From: Croceicoccus sp. Ery15
Lineage (GTDB): Bacteria > Pseudomonadota > Alphaproteobacteria > Sphingomonadales > Sphingomonadaceae
Assembly: GCF_020985305.1 (NCBI RefSeq)
Contig: NZ_CP087588.1
Coordinates: forward strand, 1,593,501-1,657,500
DNA length: 64,000 bases
Reading direction: 5' to 3'
Below are positions 9,769-17,814 of this stretch, one piece after another. Under the pieces are notes generated by a model. It saw only the letters and a list, made by a program, of their open reading frames with translations. It was not told the origin of the DNA and ran no database searches. The first letter of the stretch is position 1; each line of letters begins with the position of its first letter. The translations under genes were made by a program, and so were the position numbers.

Positions 9769-9862
9769 CAGCTAGACCCTGGGTTCAATCGTCGCGTTGC
9801 AAATCGGGCGGGGCGATGCAAATCGCTTGCCTCTGTCCATGCTGCGATGCAGTAGAGGGCGC

Positions 9863-10438
9863 ATGCGGATCGCCATCATCGACGAAAGCGCCTCGCGCGC
9901 ATCGATTATCGAAGAAGGCCTGTCGCAACTTCCCGATTGCCAGATTTCGGTGATCACCAGTCGTCACGGCCTGCTGGCCCGCATGGCCGAGATCGATCCC
10001 GAAATCGTGCTGATGGATCTGGGCAATCCGTCGCGCGACGTGCTGGAAGAATATTTCGCGGTCAGCCGCGCGCTGTCGCGCCCCATCGCCATGTTCGTCG
10101 ACCAGTCGGACGACGATGCCATCGCGGCCAGCATCGATGCGGGCGTATCGGCCTATGTCGTCGACGGGCTTGCCGCCAATCGCATCCGCCCGCTGATCGA
10201 AATGGCGGTGCGCCGGTTCAACGCCTTTGCCCGCCTGCAATCCGATCTGGACGAGGCGAACAGCAAGCTGGCCGAACGCGCCAATATCGACAAGGCGAAA
10301 CGCATATTGATGGACACGCGCGGCATTACCGAGCCCGAGGCCTATGCCGAATTGCGACGAAAGGCGATGTCGTCATCCAAGCGGATCGCCGATATTGCCG
10401 AGGCGCTTGTCACCGCCCATGATCTGATGCGCGAATGA
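9863..10438 (+). CDS. nasT: ANTAR-domain antiterminator, NasT
   Basis: The 191-aa protein has a receiver-like domain (residues 1-120, MRIAIIDES onward, with VLMDLGNPS in place of the usual phospho-acceptor loop), a coiled-coil segment and a C-terminal ANTAR RNA-binding domain (about 130-190, with AKRILMDTRGITEPEAYAELRRKAM). NasT binds paired hexaloop hairpins in nascent leader RNA and prevents termination in nitrate-assimilation operons. The start at 9863 matches the beginning of the receiver fold. nasS follows 34 bases downstream, and the two leaders at 11756 and 17658 are its likely targets. Confidence 0.9.
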   Translation: MRIAIIDESASRASIIEEGLSQLPDCQISVITSRHGLLARMAEIDPEIVLMDLGNPSRDVLEEYFAVSRALSRPIAMFVDQSDDDAIAASIDAGVSAYVVDGLAANRIRPLIEMAVRRFNAFARLQSDLDEANSKLAERANIDKAKRILMDTRGITEPEAYAELRRKAMSSSKRIADIAEALVTAHDLMRE

Positions 10439-10472
10439 AGCGGGGGATGGAGATGCAGACGGGGGCCGCCCT

Positions 10473-11687
10473 GTGACCGAGGAACTGAATGTCGGCTTTT
10501 TGCCGCTGGTCGATGCGTGCCTGCCGATCATCGCGCAAGAGGCGGGTTTCGCCGAAGAGGAAGGGCTGAACCTGCGCTTTGTGCGCGATGTCAGCTGGGC
10601 GACGGTGCTGGACCGGCTGTTATACGGGCATAGCGATGTCGCCCATATGCTGGCCCCGCTGGCGATTGCGACCACACTGGGACGGGGCCGCCCCGCCCAG
10701 CCGCTGGCCGCGCCTTTCGTGCTGGGCCTCAACGGCAATGCGGTCACATTATCGAACGAGCTGGCCGATATTCTGATACCGGACGAATCCGATAAATTAA
10801 GCGATCCCAAGGTCTTGGGCGCGCGACTGCGTGAGGAAGCGCTGCGGCGGAGCGCGGCGGGCAGGCCGATCCGCTTTGGCGTGGTGCATCGCTATTCCAG
10901 CCATAATTACATGCTGCGTTACTGGCTGGCGGGCTGCGGCATCCGGCCCGATTCCGATGTAGAAATCGTGACCGTCGCCCCACCCTTCACCGCCGATGCG
11001 CTGGCAGGCGGAGAGATCGACGGAACATGCGTGGGCGAGCCGTGGAATTCGGTCGCGGTGGACCGCGGGGTAGGCCGCATCGTACTGGCGACGGCGCAAA
11101 TCTGGCGCCGCGGTGTCGAAAAAGTGCTCGCCATGCGCGAAAACGTGCTGGAAGAGCGGCGCGACGCGGTCGAACGGCTGATCCGGGCGATGCGGTGTGC
11201 GGGCGAACATTTCACCGATCCCGCCCATTGGGAGGCCAGCGCCGAATTGCTGGCGCGGCCCGAATATCTGGCATCCGATCCCAAGCTGATCCTTGCCGCC
11301 ATTTCCGACCGTCTGGTGCTGCGTCAGGATGGCGCGCCGGTGCATTATTCGGACTTCATGTTCCAGTACCGCGAGGCCGCGAACTTCCCGTGGATCAGCC
11401 AGGCGCAATGGCTCTATACCCAGATGGTCCGCTGGGACGGCATGGCGTTCGACGCGGGCGATGCGGCAAAGGCCGCGCGCGTGTTCCGGCCCGATATCTA
11501 TCGCAGCGCCTTGCGCGGCGCCGATTCGCCGCTTCCCGGCGCAAGCAGCAAGGTCGAAGGCGCAGTCAGGGGCACCATCGGCGCGGGGACGGAGCAAGGC
11601 CGGTTGGTCATGGAACCCGACGCATTTTTCGATGGCAAAACCTTTGATCCAGAGAAACTTGAGGAATATCTGGCCAGCCAGAACTGA
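10473..11687 (+). CDS. nasS: cytoplasmic nitrate sensor NasS (NrtA-like)
   Basis: The 404-aa protein has the NrtA/CmpA substrate-binding fold (LNVGFLPLVDACLPIIAQEAGFAEEEGL, HNYMLRYWLAGCGI, GTCVGEPWNSVAV) but no signal peptide, so it should stay in the cytoplasm. In the known NasS-NasT systems NasS holds NasT inactive until nitrate or nitrite binds. The start is a GTG; an ATG a little upstream runs into a stop. Its place directly after nasT, and not with the transporter genes, fits the sensor role. Confidence 0.88.
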   Translation: MTEELNVGFLPLVDACLPIIAQEAGFAEEEGLNLRFVRDVSWATVLDRLLYGHSDVAHMLAPLAIATTLGRGRPAQPLAAPFVLGLNGNAVTLSNELADILIPDESDKLSDPKVLGARLREEALRRSAAGRPIRFGVVHRYSSHNYMLRYWLAGCGIRPDSDVEIVTVAPPFTADALAGGEIDGTCVGEPWNSVAVDRGVGRIVLATAQIWRRGVEKVLAMRENVLEERRDAVERLIRAMRCAGEHFTDPAHWEASAELLARPEYLASDPKLILAAISDRLVLRQDGAPVHYSDFMFQYREAANFPWISQAQWLYTQMVRWDGMAFDAGDAAKAARVFRPDIYRSALRGADSPLPGASSKVEGAVRGTIGAGTEQGRLVMEPDAFFDGKTFDPEKLEEYLASQN

Positions 11688-11755
11688 ACGAAATTTCATG
11701 GTGCAGTGCAAAAACCGCTTTACGCATCTGCCGCGAATCGGTTAGGACAAAGGCA

Positions 11756-11875
11756 CAGCGCACGGATCGCCGCCCACGGACGGGTGACCCAGCGAACCGC
11801 GCTGCACTTACGAAATTGCGTGGCAACGTCGCCGCCCGAACCTTCCCTGTGGGGATGTTTCGAGGCGGCTTTTTT
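11756..11875 (+). promoter_or_regulatory. NasT-responsive antitermination leader before nrtA
   Basis: An outer stem (CAGCGC at 11756, GCGCTG at 11799) encloses hairpin P1 (11771-11786) with hexaloop ACGGAC. After a 15-nt linker comes hairpin P2 (11820-11835) with hexaloop AACGTC. Both loops have A at position 1 and G at position 4, the known ANTAR recognition pattern. The 3' arm of P2 (GCCGCC at 11831) is also the 5' arm of a terminator whose other arm GGCGGC (11864-11869) is followed by six Ts. P2 and the terminator therefore exclude each other, as expected for NasT-controlled antitermination. Confidence 0.85.
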
Positions 11876-11907
11876 GCGTTGTCCGACGACAGAGGGATCG
11901 ATTGGCG

Positions 11908-13341
11908 ATGTTCGGACGTGATGGAAAGATTTCGGGTTTCAACCGGCGCTCTGTGATGGCGGCGATGCTGGCATCGGTCGCGCTGGCGGGGTGCGGCGGC
12001 GGCGGCGATAATGGCGCCAGCGACGCGGTCGTGGCCGCATCGGTCGACGGGCAGCCGGAAAAGCCGAACCTGAAGCTGGGCTTCATCAAGCTGACCGACA
12101 TGGCCCCGCTCGCCATTGCGAAGGAAAAGGGCTTCTTTGCCGAAGAAGGCCTGAACGTAGAGCTTGAACCGCAGGCGAACTGGAAGGTCCTGCTCGACGG
12201 GGTGATCGGCGGGCAGCTCGACGGCGCGCATATGCTGGCGGGCCAGCCGATTGCCGCGACCATCGGCTATGGCACCAAGGCCGATCTGATCGCGCCGATC
12301 TCGCTCGACCTCAACGGCAATGCGATCACCCTGTCGAACAAGACATGGGCCGCGATCAAGCCGACGCTTCCCGTTGAAGGCGGCAAGATCAAACACCCGA
12401 TCAGCGCATCGGCGCTGAAGCCGGTGGTCGACAGCTATGCCGCGCAGGGCAAGCCGTTCAACATGGGCATGGTCTTCCCCGTTTCCACCCATAACTACGA
12501 ACTGCGTTACTGGCTGGCGGCAGGCGGGCTGAACCCGGGTTATTACACCGACGGCGATGTGTCGGGCACGGTCGATGCCGATGTGAAACTGTCGGTCACC
12601 CCGCCCCCGCAAATGCCCGCCACGCTGGAAGCCGGCACCATCGAAGGATATTGCGTGGGCGAGCCGTGGAACCAGGCCGCTGTGCAAAAGGGCATTGGCG
12701 TTCCCGTCATCACCGACGACGAAATCTGGCACGACAATCCCGAAAAGGTCTTTTCGATCCGCAAGGATTTTGCCGAAAAATACCCCGCCACCACCGCCGC
12801 CATGCTGCGCGCCATCATCAAGGCGCAGCAATGGCTGGACGCCGACAATGGCGCGAACCGGGCCGAAGCGGTGAAGATCCTGTCGCAGCCCAATTACGTG
12901 GGTGCGGACGAAGAAGTCATTGCCGCATCGATGACGGGCAAGTTCACATTCGAAAAGGGCGACACCCGCGATGCCATGGGCTTCAACATCTTCTTCGATA
13001 AATATGCAGGCTATCCCTATTACTCGGATGCCGTCTGGTATCTGACGCAGATGCGCCGCTGGGGCCAGATCCCCGTCGATCATCCCGACGACTGGTATAT
13101 CGCACAGGCCAAGGCCGTGTACCGCCCCGACCTCTATCTTGCCGCTGCGCAAAAGCTGGTCGACGATGGCGTGATCCCCGCCGATGCCGTGCCCGAAACC
13201 GACGGTTTCAAGGGCGAACAGGCAGGCTTTATCGACAGCATCACTTTCGACGGTTCCGCGCCCAACGCCTATCTGGCGAAGTTTCCCATCGGCCTGAAGC
13301 AGGGCCAGCGGGTCACTGCATCGGGCGTGAGCAGCCAGTAA
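11908..13341 (+). CDS. nrtA: nitrate ABC transporter substrate-binding lipoprotein NrtA
   Basis: The product (477 aa from the ATG at 11908; a TTG at 11902 is also possible) starts with a twin-arginine type signal ([18 protein letters not shown]) ending in a lipobox. It should therefore be exported and lipid-anchored. The mature part is an NrtA/CmpA-type binding protein ([52 protein letters not shown]) and parallels NasS closely. It captures nitrate in the periplasm for NrtB/NrtCD. AGAGGGA lies upstream of the start. The gene sits directly after the antitermination leader. Confidence 0.9.
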   Translation: MFGRDGKISGFNRRSVMAAMLASVALAGCGGGGDNGASDAVVAASVDGQPEKPNLKLGFIKLTDMAPLAIAKEKGFFAEEGLNVELEPQANWKVLLDGVIGGQLDGAHMLAGQPIAATIGYGTKADLIAPISLDLNGNAITLSNKTWAAIKPTLPVEGGKIKHPISASALKPVVDSYAAQGKPFNMGMVFPVSTHNYELRYWLAAGGLNPGYYTDGDVSGTVDADVKLSVTPPPQMPATLEAGTIEGYCVGEPWNQAAVQKGIGVPVITDDEIWHDNPEKVFSIRKDFAEKYPATTAAMLRAIIKAQQWLDADNGANRAEAVKILSQPNYVGADEEVIAASMTGKFTFEKGDTRDAMGFNIFFDKYAGYPYYSDAVWYLTQMRRWGQIPVDHPDDWYIAQAKAVYRPDLYLAAAQKLVDDGVIPADAVPETDGFKGEQAGFIDSITFDGSAPNAYLAKFPIGLKQGQRVTASGVSSQ

Positions 13342-13384
13342 TTCCGATCAAGACACCGATATGACCGCGAACAGGAGCGATCAG

Positions 13385-14446
13385 ATGGCGACCGTATTTG
13401 CAGACGAGTTCGAATCCGTGAATGATGCGAACATGCCCGACCAGACGGCAAAAACGGCGCCGGTCGCGGCGCCCGCTGCCCCCAAGGCGCAGGCAGCGAA
13501 GCAATCCGCTTCGCCGCTGGCGGGGATCATGGCGAAATGGGGTCAGACCATCATCGCGCCGGTTCTGGGCATTCTGGCCTTTCTGGGCCTGTGGGCGGCG
13601 CTGGCCCCGCAAGTCGATACCTCTCTGGGCGCGCTGCCCGGCCCGGTCGAGGTGGCCGAACAAGGCGTCAGCCTGTTCGAGGAATGGCAAGCCGCCAAGG
13701 CGACCGAAGCGCAATTCTATGCCGATCAGGATGCCCGCAACGCGGAGGCCTTGTCAGCGGGCAATCCGGCGGCAGTGCGCAATTTCGAATATGCGGGGCC
13801 GCCCACATTTCTGGACCAGATCTTCACCTCGCTGAAAACCGTGGCGCTGGGCTTTGGCCTTGCCACGCTGGTCGCGGTGCCGCTGGGGCTGGCGGCGGGC
13901 CTGTCGCCCCTGTTCAACGCGGCGATCAACCCGCTGATCCAGATCATGAAGCCGGTCAGCCCGCTGGCATGGCTTCCCATCGTGACCATGGTGATTTCGG
14001 CCACCATCACCAGCGCCGATCCGCTGCTGGCCAAGGCCTTCGTCATCTCCGCGCTGGTGGTGATGCTCTGCTCGCTGTGGCCCACGCTGATCAATACCGC
14101 CGTGGGCACGGCCAGCATCGACAAGGATTTGCTGAACGTGGGCCGCGTGCTGAAACTGGGCTGGTTTGCAAAGCTCACCCGCCTCGTCCTGCCTGCCTCG
14201 CTGCCCTATATCTTCACCGGTATGCGCCTGTCGCTGGGCGTGGGCTGGATGGTGCTGATCGCGGCGGAAATGCTGGCGCAGAACCCCGGCCTTGGCAAAT
14301 TCGTGTGGGATGAATTCCAGAACGGATCGTCGCAATCGCTGGCCCGCATCATGTTCGCGGTGGTGGTGATCGGCTTCATCGGCTTTGGTCTCGACCGGAT
14401 CATGATGGCGCTGCAGTCGCTCGTTTCCAAGAACCACAAGATCTGA
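13385..14446 (+). CDS. nrtB: nitrate ABC transporter permease NrtB
   Basis: The 353-aa inner-membrane permease has a disordered Ala/Pro/Lys-rich N-terminus, a first helix near residues 55-75, a periplasmic stretch, and the BPD_transp_1 core (residues about 145-345). The EAA loop is visible as INTAVGTASIDKDLLNVGRV. AGGAG lies seven bases before the ATG at 13385, which I prefer over an ATG at 13361. It follows nrtA by 43 bases and precedes the ATPase gene by 29. Confidence 0.9.
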   Translation: MATVFADEFESVNDANMPDQTAKTAPVAAPAAPKAQAAKQSASPLAGIMAKWGQTIIAPVLGILAFLGLWAALAPQVDTSLGALPGPVEVAEQGVSLFEEWQAAKATEAQFYADQDARNAEALSAGNPAAVRNFEYAGPPTFLDQIFTSLKTVALGFGLATLVAVPLGLAAGLSPLFNAAINPLIQIMKPVSPLAWLPIVTMVISATITSADPLLAKAFVISALVVMLCSLWPTLINTAVGTASIDKDLLNVGRVLKLGWFAKLTRLVLPASLPYIFTGMRLSLGVGWMVLIAAEMLAQNPGLGKFVWDEFQNGSSQSLARIMFAVVVIGFIGFGLDRIMMALQSLVSKNHKI

Positions 14447-14475
14447 GCCTGCGCGGCAAACAAGGAGGACAGGAC

Positions 14476-16155
14476 ATGCAGCCGATCCTTTCCCTGAAGA
14501 ACGTGACCAAGAGCTATACGGGTAAAACCGGCGGGACGACCGAGGTTCTGGGCGGCATCGACCTTGACGTCGAAGAGGGCGAGTTCATCGCGATCCTCGG
14601 CTTTTCGGGCGCGGGCAAGACCACGCTGATCAGCACGATCGCCGGTCTGGTAGAGGCCGATGGCGGCGAGGTTCTGCTGCGCGGCAAGCCCGTCGACGGT
14701 CCGGACCGCGACCGCGGGCTGGTGTTCCAGTCCTACTCTCTGTTTCCGTGGCTGAGTGTGCAGCAGAATGTCGCGCTGGCGGTGGATGCCGTGCACAAGG
14801 ACCGGTCCAAGGCCGAGCGCGCAGCCCTTGTGAAGCAAAAGGTCGAGCTGGTCGGTCTGGGCCATGCGATGGATCGCAAGCCCGCGCAATTGTCGGGGGG
14901 GATGCGCCAGCGCGTTTCGGTCGCCCGTGCGCTGGCGATGGAGCCGGAAATCCTGCTGCTGGACGAGCCCTTGTCGGCGCTCGATGCCCTGACCCGCGCG
15001 AAATTGCAGGACGAGATCGAGCGTATCCGCGAAGAGGAAAAGCGCACCATCATCCTCGTCACCAACGATGTGGACGAGGCCCTGCTTCTGGCCGATCGCG
15101 TGGCGGTCCTCTCTCCCGCGCCTGCCGCGACGATCGGCCGGATCTTCGACGTCGATATCGACCGCCCGCGCGAGCGCGAGGCGATGAACGACGACGATCA
15201 TTACAAGAGCCTGCGCGGCAAGATCGTCAACTATCTCGCCAATCTGAACGATGCGGCCTCCAGCGTGGGCGAAAGCGCGACCGAATTGCCCGGCGTGATC
15301 CCGCTCGACCTCGCCCCTCCCCCGCAGGCCTATCGCGAGGCGGGGCACAGCGCGGTCGAGAACCGCTATCTGGAATTCTTCAAGCTCGACAAGGTGTACC
15401 CGACGCCCAAAGGCCCGCTGACCGTGGTCGAGGATTTCAACCTGATCATGGACAAGGGCGAGTTCGTGTCGCTGATCGGCCATTCGGGCTGCGGCAAATC
15501 GACCGTGCTGACCATGGCGGCGGGGCTGAACGAGATTTCGAAGGGCGGCATCGTCCTCGACAATCGCGAGATCAGCGCGGCGGGGCCGGACAAGGCGGTG
15601 GTGTTTCAGGCCCCCAGCCTGATGCCATGGCTGACCGCACGGCAGAACGTGGCGCTGGGCGTGGAGCGGGTCTATCCGCATGCACAGCGCAGCGAACGCC
15701 GCGATATCGTCGATTATTACCTCGACCGAGTGGGACTGGCCGATGCCAGGGACAAGATGGCGGCGGAAATGTCGAATGGAATGCGCCAGCGTGTCGGCAT
15801 TGCGCGTGCCTTTGCGCTGTCCCCGCGCCTGCTGCTGCTCGACGAACCCTTCGGCATGCTCGACAGCCTGACCCGCTGGGACCTGCAGGACGTGCTGGTC
15901 GAAGTGTGGAACCGCACCAAAGTTACCGCGATCATGGTGACGCATGACGTGGACGAGGCGATCCTGCTGGCCGATCGCGTGGTGATGATGACCAACGGGC
16001 CACGCGCCACCATCGGCAAGGTGCTGAAGGTCGACCTGCCCCGCCCGCGCGACCGCAAGGCGCTGCTGGAGGATCCGAAATTCTACCAATACCGGCAAGA
16101 GGTGCTGCACTTCCTGGCCGAATATGATCACGGTCCCTCGGCCAAGGCGGCCTGA
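14476..16155 (+). CDS. fused tandem nitrate ABC transporter ATPase (NrtC-NrtD type)
   Basis: This 559-aa cytoplasmic protein carries two complete ABC ATPase domains. Domain 1 (about 1-240) has Walker A GFSGAGKTT (42-50), signature LSGGM (139-143), Walker B ILLLDEP, and Asn197 where the switch His is usual (TNDVDEA). Domain 2 (about 300-545) has Walker A GHSGCGKST, signature MSNGM (432-436), Walker B LLLLDEP and switch His490. It has no extra substrate-binding domain of the cyanobacterial NrtC kind. It should energise nitrate import through NrtB. GGAGGA lies before the ATG. The domain-1 His and domain-2 signature changes fall in the same composite ATP site. Confidence 0.9.
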   Translation: MQPILSLKNVTKSYTGKTGGTTEVLGGIDLDVEEGEFIAILGFSGAGKTTLISTIAGLVEADGGEVLLRGKPVDGPDRDRGLVFQSYSLFPWLSVQQNVALAVDAVHKDRSKAERAALVKQKVELVGLGHAMDRKPAQLSGGMRQRVSVARALAMEPEILLLDEPLSALDALTRAKLQDEIERIREEEKRTIILVTNDVDEALLLADRVAVLSPAPAATIGRIFDVDIDRPREREAMNDDDHYKSLRGKIVNYLANLNDAASSVGESATELPGVIPLDLAPPPQAYREAGHSAVENRYLEFFKLDKVYPTPKGPLTVVEDFNLIMDKGEFVSLIGHSGCGKSTVLTMAAGLNEISKGGIVLDNREISAAGPDKAVVFQAPSLMPWLTARQNVALGVERVYPHAQRSERRDIVDYYLDRVGLADARDKMAAEMSNGMRQRVGIARAFALSPRLLLLDEPFGMLDSLTRWDLQDVLVEVWNRTKVTAIMVTHDVDEAILLADRVVMMTNGPRATIGKVLKVDLPRPRDRKALLEDPKFYQYRQEVLHFLAEYDHGPSAKAA

Positions 16156-16381
16156 CCGTTTCGCCCGGACCGGAAACATCCGGCCGGGCCATTCCCCGCG
16201 TATGAGAGGATGACGCAGGGCGCGCGACACGGGCAAGGATGCCCGGCGCGGCAGTGATTTACACCGCAGGCCCGATGATGAGGGGGCCTGCCTTTCCAGC
16301 CACATTGGCGGGCGATGAAGCCTGCCCTTCGTTCACGGACACCGGACGCCCCCCATGCGTCCGGCAGGGAGGTCATGTTTG

Positions 16382-17611
16382 ATGAAGAAAATTGCTCTGC
16401 TTTGCGCCGCATCAGCCGCCGGCATCGCCGCGCCCGCATTTGCGCAGTCGTCCGGCCCGATCGAGATTGCCGATGCGACCACACTGGACGTGATCGTCGA
16501 TGGCACGCTGCGTTACGAAACCGTCAGCCAGCCTGACACCGCCGCCGACGATGCCGATGCGCTGACCTTTCGCATGCGCTCGGGCATCGAACTCGTCAGC
16601 CACGGGTTCTTTGCGCTGGGCGAAATGGAAGCGACAATGGCCATCGTCGACGATTACAACGATACTATTCCCGGCAATGGCATCGAACCCTATTCGGTGA
16701 TCCCCGACCCCGAGAATGTCGAGCTGAACCGCTTGCAGATCGGGTACAAGAGCAAGGCCGCCACCGTCACGCTGGGCCGCCAGCGGATCGCTCTCGACGA
16801 TCACCGTTTTGTCGGCAATGTCGGCTGGCGGCAAAATGAACAGACCTTCGATGCCGTGCGCGGACAGGGTAAAATCGGGCCGGTCGCGCTGGACGCCACC
16901 TATGCGATTTCGCAGCGCACGATTTTCGGCGTCGACAGCCCCAATGCGCATTTCGATGGCGACATGATCCTGCTGAATGGCGGGATCGATGTGAAATTCG
17001 CGCAGATCAAGGCATTCGCCTATCTGCTCGACTTTGACGACGAGAAGCCCCTGCGCCTCCCCTTCTCCAGCCAGAGCTATGGCCTGCGGGCGGCGGGCGC
17101 GATGCCGATCGGCGAGAGCTTCAAGATCAACTATGCCGCCAGCTATGCGCGTCAGAGCGATTATGGCGACAATCCGGTGTCCTATTCCGCCGATTTCATC
17201 AATGGCGAGGCGGGCTTTGCGATTGGCCCCGTCGGCCTGACCGGCGGCTATGAATTGCTGGGCAGCGACGATGGCATCGCCGCGTTCCAGACCCCGCTGG
17301 CGACGCTCCACAAGTTCAACGGCTTTGCCGATCTGTTCCTGACGACCCCCGCGAACGGTCTGCAGGACTATTACGGCACCGCCAGCATCAAGGCGGGCGA
17401 TGTGGCGATGATGAAGGGGCTGAACGCCAGCGTCACCTATCACCAGTTCGACAGCGATGTCGGCGGCATGGATTACGGCAGCGAGTGGGACGCGGCATTG
17501 GCGTTCAAGATAGGCAAGATCGGCCTGCTGGCGAAATACGCCAATTACAAGGCCGATGAATTCGGCACCGATACCGAGAAATTCTGGCTGCAGGCCAGCT
17601 TCGGCTTCTAG
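16382..17611 (+). CDS. outer-membrane porin, alginate-export (AlgE-like) type
   Basis: The 409-aa protein has a signal peptide (MKKIALLCAASAAGIAAPAFAQ) and an all-beta mature part with alternating strands, ending in Phe (WLQASFGF), as outer-membrane barrels do. GRQRIALDDHRFVGNVGWRQNEQTFD is typical of AlgE-like porins. The position between the nitrate transporter and nitrate reductase genes suggests a channel for nitrate or nitrite entry; that is inference. AGGGAGG nine bases upstream supports the ATG at 16382. Confidence 0.8.
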   Translation: MKKIALLCAASAAGIAAPAFAQSSGPIEIADATTLDVIVDGTLRYETVSQPDTAADDADALTFRMRSGIELVSHGFFALGEMEATMAIVDDYNDTIPGNGIEPYSVIPDPENVELNRLQIGYKSKAATVTLGRQRIALDDHRFVGNVGWRQNEQTFDAVRGQGKIGPVALDATYAISQRTIFGVDSPNAHFDGDMILLNGGIDVKFAQIKAFAYLLDFDDEKPLRLPFSSQSYGLRAAGAMPIGESFKINYAASYARQSDYGDNPVSYSADFINGEAGFAIGPVGLTGGYELLGSDDGIAAFQTPLATLHKFNGFADLFLTTPANGLQDYYGTASIKAGDVAMMKGLNASVTYHQFDSDVGGMDYGSEWDAALAFKIGKIGLLAKYANYKADEFGTDTEKFWLQASFGF

Positions 17612-17657
17612 GGGCAGGAGAGTCTTGCCGCAGTGCAATAAATCGCGTTATAATGCA

Positions 17658-17783
17658 GGGTCGATGCCGGGGAATCCATGGATGGATTCCGCAATCGCAA
17701 GGCATCGACCCGATATCGCAACTCGCGTGGCAAAGGCGCCGCCCGAACCTGCCCCATGGGCGCAGGATCGTGGCGGCTTTTTT
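17658..17783 (+). promoter_or_regulatory. NasT-responsive antitermination leader before nasA
   Basis: A perfect 11-bp outer stem (GGGTCGATGCC at 17658, complement at 17701) encloses hairpin P1 (17671-17690) with hexaloop ATGGAT. A 15-nt linker leads to hairpin P2 (17727-17742) with hexaloop AAAGGC. Both loops have A at 1 and G at 4. The 3' arm of P2 (GCCGCC) pairs alternatively with GGCGGC at 17772-17777, followed by six Ts. The architecture and linker length equal those of the nrtA leader although the P1 sequence differs, so the structure is conserved rather than just the sequence. Confidence 0.85.
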
Positions 17784-17814
17784 GCGTGCGCATGACGGAA
17801 AGGTTGGCGTGACA

